NCBI GenBank assembly: GCA_022791815.1
Contig: JAAVZU010000110.1
Coordinates: 1 to 64,000, forward strand
Reading direction: 5' to 3'
DNA from: Lachnospiraceae bacterium
GTDB taxonomy: Bacteria; Bacillota; Clostridia; Lachnospirales; Lachnospiraceae
Length of the DNA: 64,000 bases
In this document: positions 45,590-53,666 of the stretch, in pieces
How the letters are laid out: every line of letters begins with the position of its first letter
Numbering within the stretch: position 1 is the stretch's first letter
Notes under the pieces: generated by a model
Database searches by the model: none
What the model saw: the letters and a program-made list of their open reading frames with translations, nothing else
What the model was told of the DNA's origin: nothing
Program-made: the position numbers and the translations under genes

Positions 45590-47143
45590 ATGAGTAAATG
45601 TGTACAAAGTCTTGGCAGAGGAGCGGGGATTCTTCTTCCGATTAGTAGTCTTCCATCCAATTATGGAATTGGAACATTTGGTAGAGAGGCGTATCAATTT
45701 GTTGATGCCCTAGCAGAGGCACAACAAACATTTTGGCAGGTTCTTCCTGTCGGACCAACTAGTTTTGGGGACAGTCCATATCAGTCATTTTCTGCATTTG
45801 CAGGAAATCCTTACTTTATTGATTTGGACTATTTAGTGAATGAAGGTCTAATAACAAAAACAGATATTACATCAAAAGAGTGGGGAGATAATCCAGAGGA
45901 TATTTCTTACGCAACCATATTTGAAAACCGTTTTGATGTATTGAGAACTGCATTTGCAAACAGCAAGCATAAGGATACAGAAGCTTATAAGGAATTCTGT
46001 AATAATAGCACATACTGGTTGGATGATTACAGCTTATATATGGCTATTAAGTGTAAGTTTAATAATGATGAATGGAGTCTTTGGGATGATGATATAAAAT
46101 ATAGGGAAGAGGCTGCATTGAAGAAGTATAAGGAAGAATTAGCAGAAGACATTGATTTTTGGAAGTTCTGTCAATTCAAATTCTTTGAACAGTGGAATGA
46201 ATTAAAAGAATACGCAAATGAGAAAGGTATTCAGATTATTGGAGATATTCCATTGTATGTATCTATGGATAGTTCAGATGTGTGGGTGCATGGAAGATTA
46301 TTTGAATTGGACGAGCGTAAGAATCCAATTAATGTTGCTGGTGTACCGCCAGATTGCTTTTCTGAGTTTGGTCAAAGATGGGGGAATCCATTATATGATT
46401 GGGATGCCATGGAGAAAGAAGATTTCTCTTGGTGGCGTGAAAGAATGAAAGCAAATGCGAATTTATATGATGTAATTCGTATTGATCACTTTATTGGTGT
46501 TGTTCGCTATTATAGAATACCGAGTGACTGTCCTACAGCAGTAGATGGTGCATGGAAGAAAGGTCCAGGTAAGAAACTTACAGATGCAATTGTGGAATCT
46601 ATTGGAGAGGCTAAGATTATTGCGGAAGATTTAGGAATTGTGGTACAAAGTGTAAGAGACCTTATGGCAGAGACTGGCTGGCCGGGTATGAAGATTATGC
46701 AATTTGCTTTTGGCAGCAATAGTATGAATGATAATTTACCACATACTTATACAAATAGCAACATGTTAGTGTATGGAGGTACTCACGATAATGAGACTCT
46801 GGTAGGTTACTTTGAAAATGCAGATGAAGAAGAGATTGCATTTGCTTGTAAGTATTTGAATGTAGAATCTGTTGAAGAAATTCCAGACGCAATTATACGT
46901 TCTGCTTATGCAAGTACTGCTGATGTTGCAATTATGCAAATGCAGGATATTCTTGGACTTGATAATTCAGCAAGAATGAATTTGCCTTCCTCTGTGGGAC
47001 AGAATTGGAGATGGAGACTTGCTCCTGGTCAATTCACAGATGAACATATTGACTATCTGAGAGAGTTGGCAGAGACCTATGGAAGGGAATTGGACAAGCC
47101 TGAAATCGAAGAGGAAGATGAGGAAGAAGATACAGAAGAATAA
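45590..47143 (+). CDS. malQ: 4-alpha-glucanotransferase (amylomaltase)
   Basis: A 517-residue cytoplasmic GH77 enzyme that disproportionates maltodextrins and releases glucose. Family motifs are present: WQVLPVGPTSFGDSPYQSFSAF near the N-terminus, the nucleophile Asp in VIRIDHFIGVVRYY, the acid/base Glu in IIAEDLGIV and the stabilising Asp in GGTHDNETLVGYF. The length is normal for the bacterial form. The C-terminal tail is strongly acidic (EEEDEEEDTEE). It is the first gene of the maltodextrin locus and takes the imported sugars delivered by the transporter that follows. Confidence 0.97.
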   Translation: MSKCVQSLGRGAGILLPISSLPSNYGIGTFGREAYQFVDALAEAQQTFWQVLPVGPTSFGDSPYQSFSAFAGNPYFIDLDYLVNEGLITKTDITSKEWGDNPEDISYATIFENRFDVLRTAFANSKHKDTEAYKEFCNNSTYWLDDYSLYMAIKCKFNNDEWSLWDDDIKYREEAALKKYKEELAEDIDFWKFCQFKFFEQWNELKEYANEKGIQIIGDIPLYVSMDSSDVWVHGRLFELDERKNPINVAGVPPDCFSEFGQRWGNPLYDWDAMEKEDFSWWRERMKANANLYDVIRIDHFIGVVRYYRIPSDCPTAVDGAWKKGPGKKLTDAIVESIGEAKIIAEDLGIVVQSVRDLMAETGWPGMKIMQFAFGSNSMNDNLPHTYTNSNMLVYGGTHDNETLVGYFENADEEEIAFACKYLNVESVEEIPDAIIRSAYASTADVAIMQMQDILGLDNSARMNLPSSVGQNWRWRLAPGQFTDEHIDYLRELAETYGRELDKPEIEEEDEEEDTEE

Positions 47144-47184
47144 TTTACATTATTTGCATAAGTGTTTTCAAAGAAAAAGATTAT

Positions 47185-47203
47185 AATATACATAGTGTAT
47201 ATT
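47185..47203 (+). promoter_or_regulatory. Perfect palindrome upstream of the maltose-binding protein gene
   Basis: AATATACA, TAG, TGTATATT: an 8-bp perfect inverted repeat overlapping a TATAAT (47182-47187), 40 bp before the ATG. The position fits an operator for a sugar-responsive repressor, but no regulator gene lies in the locus. Confidence 0.45.
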
Positions 47204-47242
47204 TATAATAAAACATATTTATAAAGAAAGAGGTAGAAGGTT

Positions 47243-48589
47243 ATGAAAAAAAGCACAAAATTAATGACATTACTTATGGCTATGGTTCTTGCTACAGGTT
47301 CTTTAGCAGCTTGTGGTGGTAAAGATGAACCAGCAGCAACAAACGCTCCAGAAGCAACAAATGCGGAAGGAGGAAATTCTGAAGGAGGAACACCTACAGA
47401 TGTATCTCTTACAGTTTGGGTTCCACAGGAAGATACACAGGAGTATTCAGGTTATGAAGAAGGCTTAACAAAGCACATGTGTGATGAGTTTAACAAAGCA
47501 CAGTCTAAATGGAATATTAAAGCTGACATCAAACCAATGTCAGAAGGAGATGCTTACCAGAATGTAACTAAAGATCCAAGTAAGGCAGCTGATATTATGT
47601 TGGTTGCTGGAGATAACTTAGTACAGTTAGTGGATAAAGAATTAGTTTCTCCAATTACAATTGCTGAAGGAGAAGATGTTAAAAACAATAACCCTGAACT
47701 AGCAGTTGCAGGTGCAACATTTAATGATGAATCATTAGGCGGAGAATATTTATTTGGAGTTCCTTTTTCTCCAAACACATGGTTTATGTATTATGATAAG
47801 AGTAAATATTCTGAAGAGGAAGTAAAATCTTTAGAGACTATGATGGCAAAAGATATTAAAGGTACTAAGTATAATTTCTCTATGAAAATGGAAGATTCTT
47901 GGTATTCACCAGCATTCTTCTTTGCAGCAGGATGTAATTTATTTGGTGCAGATGGAATGGATCCAAAATCTTGTGACTTTAATAGTAAAGCTGGTGTAAG
48001 TGCAGCAAAATATATGATGGACTTAGCTAATAACAAGAAGTTCTTTAGTGAAGTTGCGGAGGAAGTAGGATTAAGTTATTTGGAAGATGGAAGTTTGGCT
48101 GCTTGGTGTGGTGGAACATGGAATGCTGGTGCAGTTAAAAAGGCATTGGGAGATAACTACGCAGCAACAGTTATGCCTACTGTTAAGATTGACGGAAATG
48201 ATGTTTCTTTGAAACCATATAGTTCTTACAAATATATTGCTGTAAAAGCAACAGAAGATGTTCAAAAGGCAGAAGCAGCTCAGGCTTTAGCAGTTTGGTT
48301 AGGTGGAGAACAGTGCCAGACAGATCGTTTAGCTGCTAGAGAAACTGCTCCAACATGGAATAGTGTAGCTGAAAGTGATGCAGCTAAGAATTCACCTGCT
48401 GTAGCAGCATGTATTGCACAGGGTGCTTCAGGATATAAACAGCCTGGTATTACCCAGATGAATAATGTATGGGATCCAGTTAAGGCATTTTCAACATGGG
48501 CAATTAGTAAGGATGCAAAAGAAGATAAAATTCAGGGCGAATTAGATAAATTAGTAGAGAACATTTTAGCTGAGATTAAAGAAGGCTAA
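47243..48589 (+). CDS. malE: Maltodextrin ABC transporter substrate-binding lipoprotein
   Basis: A 448-residue extracellular binding protein. The signal peptide MKKSTKLMTLLMAMVLATGS ends in the lipobox LAAC, and an Ala/Asn/Glu/Gly-rich linker follows (about 25-50). The mature part has the family-1 solute-binding fold with VPFSPNTWFMYYDKSKY, SMKMEDSWYSPAFFFAAGC and LAAWCGGTWNAG, which match maltose-binding proteins. It supplies oligosaccharides to the MalF/MalG pair downstream. A stem-loop after the stop (48620) probably keeps its mRNA level above that of the permeases. The gene symbol is by homology and context; the exact sugar length preference is unknown. Confidence 0.9.
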   Translation: MKKSTKLMTLLMAMVLATGSLAACGGKDEPAATNAPEATNAEGGNSEGGTPTDVSLTVWVPQEDTQEYSGYEEGLTKHMCDEFNKAQSKWNIKADIKPMSEGDAYQNVTKDPSKAADIMLVAGDNLVQLVDKELVSPITIAEGEDVKNNNPELAVAGATFNDESLGGEYLFGVPFSPNTWFMYYDKSKYSEEEVKSLETMMAKDIKGTKYNFSMKMEDSWYSPAFFFAAGCNLFGADGMDPKSCDFNSKAGVSAAKYMMDLANNKKFFSEVAEEVGLSYLEDGSLAAWCGGTWNAGAVKKALGDNYAATVMPTVKIDGNDVSLKPYSSYKYIAVKATEDVQKAEAAQALAVWLGGEQCQTDRLAARETAPTWNSVAESDAAKNSPAVAACIAQGASGYKQPGITQMNNVWDPVKAFSTWAISKDAKEDKIQGELDKLVENILAEIKEG

Positions 48590-48619
48590 TCGTTAAGAGA
48601 TATAACAAAAAAGAATAAA

Positions 48620-48655
48620 AACTCTCTCTTGTCGTTTATTGGGCAAGGGAGAGTT
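48620..48655 (+). promoter_or_regulatory. Stem-loop between malE and malF
   Basis: AACTCTCTCTTG pairs with CAAGGGAGAGTT (one wobble). No T-run follows directly, so it is more likely an mRNA-stabilising or partial-termination element between the binding-protein and permease genes than a full terminator. Confidence 0.65.
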
Positions 48656-48861
48656 GATTCTAAAAACTTGTATCAGTATTGTAGGTACAAAAGATGTTAT
48701 TCAGAATAACAGTTTATAAGGTGTTTCGTCTGGATTTACATGTTTTTATTTTATTAAGGAAAATATGAATCTAAACGAAACATCTTATTTTATTAGTATG
48801 TGCGAAGTTTAAAGGAAGACGTACTAATGAAGTATTATTAAGTAAGGAGGAAAAAAGAAAA

Positions 48862-50226
48862 ATGAAGGAAAAAAAGAGTAATTTTGTTTTGCAGCCTATT
48901 AAGGAAGCATGGGCAAATGGAGATACATTTACAAAGCTTTCCTTTTTTATAATGGGATTGAGTAACATCTTGCGAAAACAGATTGTGAAAGGTCTTTTAT
49001 TCTTAGGCTCGGAATTAGGTTTCTTAATATTCATGCTTAGTGCAGGTTTTGCATATTTATCAGAGATGTTTCAGAAGACATTAGGAAATCCACCAACAAA
49101 AGGATTTTCAGAAAGTGGTATTCCTATCACAATTGCAGGAGATAATTCTATGATTATTTTGCTTCGAGCAGTAGCAATTCTTTTCTTGGTAGGATTATTC
49201 TGTATTGTTTGGAGAACTAATGTTAAATCTGCATATAAGGTACAGGAACTGCAGGAAATGGGAAAAAGAATTCCGACAGTTTTTGATGATATTAAAGATT
49301 TATTTGACAGTCAGTTGCACAAGACTTTGCTGATGTTGCCAATATTCGGAATTATTATATTTAACTTAATTCCAATAGTATTCATGATTTTTATTGCATT
49401 TACCAATTATGATGCAGCACATCAACCACCATCTAAAGTTTTTAGCTGGGTGGGATTAAGTAACTTTATTGCATTGTTAAATCCTAGTGGAAAATTTGGT
49501 TCTACATTTCTTAATATTTTACTTTGGACATTTATTTGGGCAATCTTTGCTACTTTCTTAAATTATATTTTTGGTATGATTTTGGCAATTTTAATTAACC
49601 GTAAAGGTACAAAGTATAAGAAATTCTGGAGAACTATGTTTGTAATCTCTATTGCTGTACCACAGTTTGTGTCCTTGTTATTGATTCGTATTATGTTAAG
49701 TGAGTATGGACCTGTGAATAGTATGTTAAATGACATATTTGGGGTTACAGCACCATTTTGGACCAATGCTACATGGGCAAGAGTAACTATTATTATAGTG
49801 AACTTATGGGTTGGTATGCCATATACCATGTTGGTTACAACAGGTATTTTACAGAATATTCCTTCTGACTTATATGAGTCAGCTAAGGTAGATGGTGCAA
49901 ATGCAGCTACTATCTTTTGGAAGATTACTTTGCCATACATGTTGTTTGTTACTACACCAAAGTTAATTACAGATTTTGTTGGTAACTTAAATAACTTTAA
50001 TGTTATCTATTTCTTAACAGCAGGAGAGCCGCTGTCTTCTGATTATTTCCAAGCAGCAGGTAAGACGGACTTGTTGGTAACATGGTTGTATAAGTTGACA
50101 GTAGATAAAGCAGATTATTGTTATGCAGCAGTAATTGGTATTGCAGTATTTGTGATTTCAGCAACCTTATCACTGATTGTATATCGTAATACAGGTTCAT
50201 ACAAAAACGAGGAGGGATTCCAATAA
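48862..50226 (+). CDS. malF: Maltodextrin ABC transporter permease MalF
   Basis: A 454-residue inner membrane protein with about eight membrane segments. The N-terminal extension (LSNILRKQIVKGLLFLGSELGF) is typical of Firmicutes MalF. The EAA cytoplasmic loop, DLYESAKVDGANAATIFWKITLPYM, contacts the ATPase. The final segments end just before the stop, which overlaps the MalG start by 1 nt. It forms the transport channel with MalG. No ATPase gene (MsmX/MalK type) is in the locus, so a shared ATPase encoded elsewhere must energise it. Confidence 0.95.
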   Translation: MKEKKSNFVLQPIKEAWANGDTFTKLSFFIMGLSNILRKQIVKGLLFLGSELGFLIFMLSAGFAYLSEMFQKTLGNPPTKGFSESGIPITIAGDNSMIILLRAVAILFLVGLFCIVWRTNVKSAYKVQELQEMGKRIPTVFDDIKDLFDSQLHKTLLMLPIFGIIIFNLIPIVFMIFIAFTNYDAAHQPPSKVFSWVGLSNFIALLNPSGKFGSTFLNILLWTFIWAIFATFLNYIFGMILAILINRKGTKYKKFWRTMFVISIAVPQFVSLLLIRIMLSEYGPVNSMLNDIFGVTAPFWTNATWARVTIIIVNLWVGMPYTMLVTTGILQNIPSDLYESAKVDGANAATIFWKITLPYMLFVTTPKLITDFVGNLNNFNVIYFLTAGEPLSSDYFQAAGKTDLLVTWLYKLTVDKADYCYAAVIGIAVFVISATLSLIVYRNTGSYKNEEGFQ

Positions 50227-51101
50227 TGAAAACAAGTTCTATGGCGAGAAATCGAAAAATTGCAGATACAACAGTTCATGTGATTTTGGGAATTATGTCT
50301 GTTATTTGGATATTTCCTATTTTGTGGATTGCTTTAACTGCATTCCGTACAGGTACAAGACCTGCAACAACACCAAAAGAAGCTTTTTTGTATTTTTTCC
50401 CAAAACATTTGACATTTGATAATTTTCACAGATTGTTTACAGATACTATGTTTCCATTTCCTAGATGGTTTTGGAATACATTATGGGTGGCAGTTTTAAC
50501 TTGTATCCTTTCCACAATTTTTGTATTATGTATTTCTTATTCATTTTCAAGATTGCGTTTTAAGGCGAGAAAAACATTTATGAATATTGGCTTGATTCTT
50601 GGTATGTTCCCAGGATTTATGTCTATGATTGCAGTATATAATGTATTAAAAGTTGCTGGATTGGATGGAAACTTATTTGCATTGGTATTGGTATATTCTT
50701 TTGGGCAATGTATGCAGTATCATGTGGCAAAAGGATTTTTTGATACTATTCCGAAAGCAGTAGATGAAGCAGCATGGATTGATGGAGCTACAAAGTGGCA
50801 AGTATTTACAAAAATTACGATACCTTTGTCAAAGCCAATTTTAATTTATACTGTTATGACTGCTTTTATGGCTCCATGGGTAGACTTTATCTTTGCTAAG
50901 TTTATTATTGGTGCAGATAATTATAAAAATTATACAGTTGCTGCAGGATTATGGCAGATGGTTAGTGAAAGATACATTAATGATTACTTTACTACTTTTG
51001 CAGCAGGTGCGGTTATTATTTCTATTCCGATTTCTTTGATATTTATTTATATGCAGAAGTATTATGTAGAAGGATTATCTGCAGGTGCTGTAAAGGGTTA
51101 A
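50226..51101 (+). CDS. malG: Maltodextrin ABC transporter permease MalG
   Basis: A 291-residue membrane protein with about six membrane segments. The EAA loop is AVDEAAWIDGATKWQVFTKITIPLSKP, and the ending EGLSAGAVKG closely matches the MalG tail that docks into the ATPase. The GAGGGATT ribosome binding site lies inside the malF end. Its ATG overlaps the malF stop by 1 nt, so the two are translationally coupled. A terminator follows the stop. Confidence 0.95.
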   Translation: MKTSSMARNRKIADTTVHVILGIMSVIWIFPILWIALTAFRTGTRPATTPKEAFLYFFPKHLTFDNFHRLFTDTMFPFPRWFWNTLWVAVLTCILSTIFVLCISYSFSRLRFKARKTFMNIGLILGMFPGFMSMIAVYNVLKVAGLDGNLFALVLVYSFGQCMQYHVAKGFFDTIPKAVDEAAWIDGATKWQVFTKITIPLSKPILIYTVMTAFMAPWVDFIFAKFIIGADNYKNYTVAAGLWQMVSERYINDYFTTFAAGAVIISIPISLIFIYMQKYYVEGLSAGAVKG

Positions 51102-51111
51102 ATGCTAATAT

Positions 51112-51150
51112 AAAGAGCTTACTTGGGTTGACTTGAGTAAGTTCTTTTTC
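51112..51150 (+). terminator. Terminator after malG
   Basis: AAAGAGCTTACT pairs with AGTAAGTTCTTT (one wobble), followed by a T-run. Confidence 0.8.
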
Positions 51151-51181
51151 TTTATAAAAATTAGAAGAGGGTGATTAGAAT

Positions 51182-52795
51182 ATGAAGAGTTGTTTTGGAA
51201 AAAGAGGTAAAAAGTGTCTAACATTAACTATGGCTATGTTATTAGTTTTTATGGTGGGATGTTCAAAGGGGAATGTAAATCCACTAGATGGATATCAATA
51301 TGAACGAGAACTTAATGTAATAGACGATAACAACCGTACATACTATGAGGTATTTGTGTATTCTTATTATGATAGTAATGGGGACGGAATAGGTGATATT
51401 AACGGGATAACTCAAAAGTTGGATTATATACAGGATTTGGGATTTAATGGAATTTGGTTAATGCCAGTTATGCCTTCGCCTACCTATCATAAATATGATA
51501 CAACAGATTATTGTGATATTGATAGTGAATATGGCACAATGGAGGATTTTAAACAGTTCTTAGAAGAGTGTCATAAGAGAGATATTCATGTGATCATTGA
51601 TTTTATGATGAATCATACTTCTGCAAAACATAAGTGGTTTAAAGAAGCATATAGCTATCTGGAAGGGTTAGGAAAAGAAGAGATATCTGTAGAAAAATGT
51701 CCTTATGTAGAATATTATCATTTTGTAAAGGAAGAAGATGCAGGAGCAAATTATTATCAAATCGGCAATTCGGAATGGTATTATGAAGGAAGCTTCTGGG
51801 ATCAGATGCCTGACCTTGATTTATATGCCGAGGTAGTACGGGGAGAGTTGGAGCAGGCAGCAAAATTCTGGATAGATTTAGGTGTAGATGGATTTCGTAT
51901 TGATGGTGTAAAGTATTTTGATACATCGGATGAGAGAAATATAGAAATACTTGGATGGTTTAACGATTATGTAAAAAGTATTAAGAAAGATGCATATATT
52001 GTAAGTGAAGTATGGACTGATTATGCTCTTGCATCAGAATATTTAAAAAGTGGAGTAGATAGTACTTTTGATTTTACTATGGGACAAGCTACTGGCACAA
52101 TAGCAAGTTCAGTATTTACAAGTAAAAAAGATGCAGGAAAAAAACTTGCAGAAGCTATTATAAATGTGCAAGAAACAACAAAAAAAGCAAACCCAGATTC
52201 TACAGTTGCAGAATTTTTAACAAATCATGACACAGGAAGATGTGCTAATTTCTTAGTTAAATCGGAAAAGATTAAGATGGCTTATGCCTTAGAAATTTTA
52301 ATGACTGGTAACGTATTTGTATATTATGGTGAAGAAATTGGGTTAAGTGGTTCAGGTAAAGATGAGAACTTACGTGCACCAATGTATTGGTCTAATACAG
52401 ATAATACAGGTATGACCAATGGCCCTGCAGATATGGATAAAGAGGACTATATTTTCCCTTCTCTGGCTGAACAAAAAGATGATGCAGCCTCTATTTATAA
52501 CTTTATTAAACGATGTATTCGTATTCGCAATGAGAATCCAGAAATTGCCAGAGGAGAGGTCGCAATAATAGATGAGGTAGAGGATGAAAGTATTTGTGCA
52601 TTAACAAAAACTTATGAAGATAGTAAGTTAGTTTTATTATATAATATTTCAAAAGAAACTAAGACAGTTACAATCAGTAAAGATAGCTATGGATATAAGA
52701 ATATTCAGGGTTATCTAAGTACTGATGGAACAGAAGTAACCCTGAAGGGGGAAGAGGTAACATTGCCTCCTTATTCTATTGTAATTTTAAAATAA
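51182..52795 (+). CDS. Extracellular GH13 alpha-amylase-family lipoprotein
   Basis: A 537-residue lipoprotein: the signal peptide ends in the lipobox MVGC, so the enzyme is membrane-tethered outside. It has the GH13 TIM barrel: region I IDFMMNHTS, the nucleophile Asp in GFRIDGVKYF (about residue 240), the acid Glu in VSEVWTD (about 274) and the third carboxylate in LTNHDTGR (about 348). VFVYSYYDSNGDGIGDINGI near the start is the calcium-site motif of the oligo-1,6-glucosidase/neopullulanase-like subfamilies. A small beta C-terminal domain follows. It probably trims starch fragments to maltodextrins for MalEFG. No carbohydrate-binding module is attached; the giant surface protein may supply binding. 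Confidence 0.92.
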   Translation: MKSCFGKRGKKCLTLTMAMLLVFMVGCSKGNVNPLDGYQYERELNVIDDNNRTYYEVFVYSYYDSNGDGIGDINGITQKLDYIQDLGFNGIWLMPVMPSPTYHKYDTTDYCDIDSEYGTMEDFKQFLEECHKRDIHVIIDFMMNHTSAKHKWFKEAYSYLEGLGKEEISVEKCPYVEYYHFVKEEDAGANYYQIGNSEWYYEGSFWDQMPDLDLYAEVVRGELEQAAKFWIDLGVDGFRIDGVKYFDTSDERNIEILGWFNDYVKSIKKDAYIVSEVWTDYALASEYLKSGVDSTFDFTMGQATGTIASSVFTSKKDAGKKLAEAIINVQETTKKANPDSTVAEFLTNHDTGRCANFLVKSEKIKMAYALEILMTGNVFVYYGEEIGLSGSGKDENLRAPMYWSNTDNTGMTNGPADMDKEDYIFPSLAEQKDDAASIYNFIKRCIRIRNENPEIARGEVAIIDEVEDESICALTKTYEDSKLVLLYNISKETKTVTISKDSYGYKNIQGYLSTDGTEVTLKGEEVTLPPYSIVILK

Positions 52796-52840
52796 CAACT
52801 AAGAACTATTAAGATAAAAATATACATTTCTTATATGTTT

Positions 52841-52875
52841 TGTAAGAAAAGCTAGATTCTATAATGTTTAAGGGG
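52841..52875 (+). repeat. Dispersed repeat, second copy
   Basis: TGTAAGAAAAGCTAGATTCT continuing to ATAATGTTTAAG matches 19506-19537 at about 26 of 32 positions. Both copies end at a strong hairpin. Confidence 0.5.
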
Positions 52876-52973
52876 CTGTTGCATTAAGTATTGAAAACAT
52901 AACATAAGGTATAAATTTCAAGTCAAGTGCTGCTATATTTTATATACATTTTTAAATGCGACAGTCCCTTTTT
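52870..52973. terminator. Long-stem bidirectional terminator
   Basis: AAGGGGCTGTTGCATT (52870-52885) pairs with AATGCGACAGTCCCTT (52955-52970) with two G-T wobbles across a loop of about 69 nt. It lies between the convergent GH13 and recR genes. Confidence 0.7.
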
Positions 52974-52974
52974 G

Positions 52975-53571
52975 TTAAAGTTCTGTTCTACCCTCTAATG
53001 CTCTTAGTAAGGTGACTTCATCAATATACTCTAAGTCACCGCCTACTGGCACACCACTGGCAATTCTAGTTACTTTAATTCCTGTAGGCTTAATCAATTT
53101 GCTAATATACATTGCTGTAGTTTCGCCTTCCAGACTGGAATTTGTAGCAATAATAACTTCATCTACATCTCCCTGAAGTCGTAATATCAATTCTTTTAAC
53201 CGAATATCTGATGGACCAATCCCCAACATGGGAGAGATAGCACCGTGAAGAACATGGTAGACACCATCATACTTTTGTGTCTTTTCGTATGCTACCAAGT
53301 CTCTTGGATTCTCAACCACCATTATCATACGTTTATTTCTACTGGTATTACGGCAAATTGGACAAAATTCTTGATCTGTTAGGGTATAACAGGATTTACA
53401 ATACTGTACAGTTGATTTTGCCGTCTTAATAGTATTAGCAAGAGTTTCTACCTGTTCTGCTGGCATATTGATAATATGAAAGGCAAGTCTTTGGGCAGAT
53501 TTTGCTCCAATTCCAGGAAGTCTTGATAATTCTTCAATTAACTTATTAATTTGTCCACTATAATATTCCAT
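52975..53571 (-). CDS. recR: Recombination protein RecR
   Basis: A 198-residue DNA repair protein that works with RecF and RecO to load RecA at gaps. The order is an N-terminal helix-hairpin-helix ([16 protein letters not shown]), a zinc finger ([16 protein letters not shown]), a Toprim domain ([34 protein letters not shown]) and a C-terminal Walker-B-like part ending in RALEGRTEL. Length and motifs are typical. It is usually found as dnaX-ybaB-recR; here a large helicase gene separates it from those two, all on the same strand. Confidence 0.97.
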   Translation of the reverse strand: MEYYSGQINKLIEELSRLPGIGAKSAQRLAFHIINMPAEQVETLANTIKTAKSTVQYCKSCYTLTDQEFCPICRNTSRNKRMIMVVENPRDLVAYEKTQKYDGVYHVLHGAISPMLGIGPSDIRLKELILRLQGDVDEVIIATNSSLEGETTAMYISKLIKPTGIKVTRIASGVPVGGDLEYIDEVTLLRALEGRTEL

Positions 53572-53620
53572 TTTTATCTCCTATCTAAGTATTTGTGAGA
53601 TTTATATTTTATTAAACCTT

Positions 53621-53661
53621 AACAATTCATGACTTAAATCACAGACCATTGCTATCATAGC
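53621..53661. repeat. Dispersed repeat B, copy 1
   Basis: 41 bp that match 57227-57267 at 30 positions, sharing an exact AGACCATT core flanked by AATTCATGA-like and TATCATAGC-like blocks. Each copy sits next to the start or end of the SNF2 helicase gene. Confidence 0.45.
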
Positions 53662-53666
53662 TAGCT

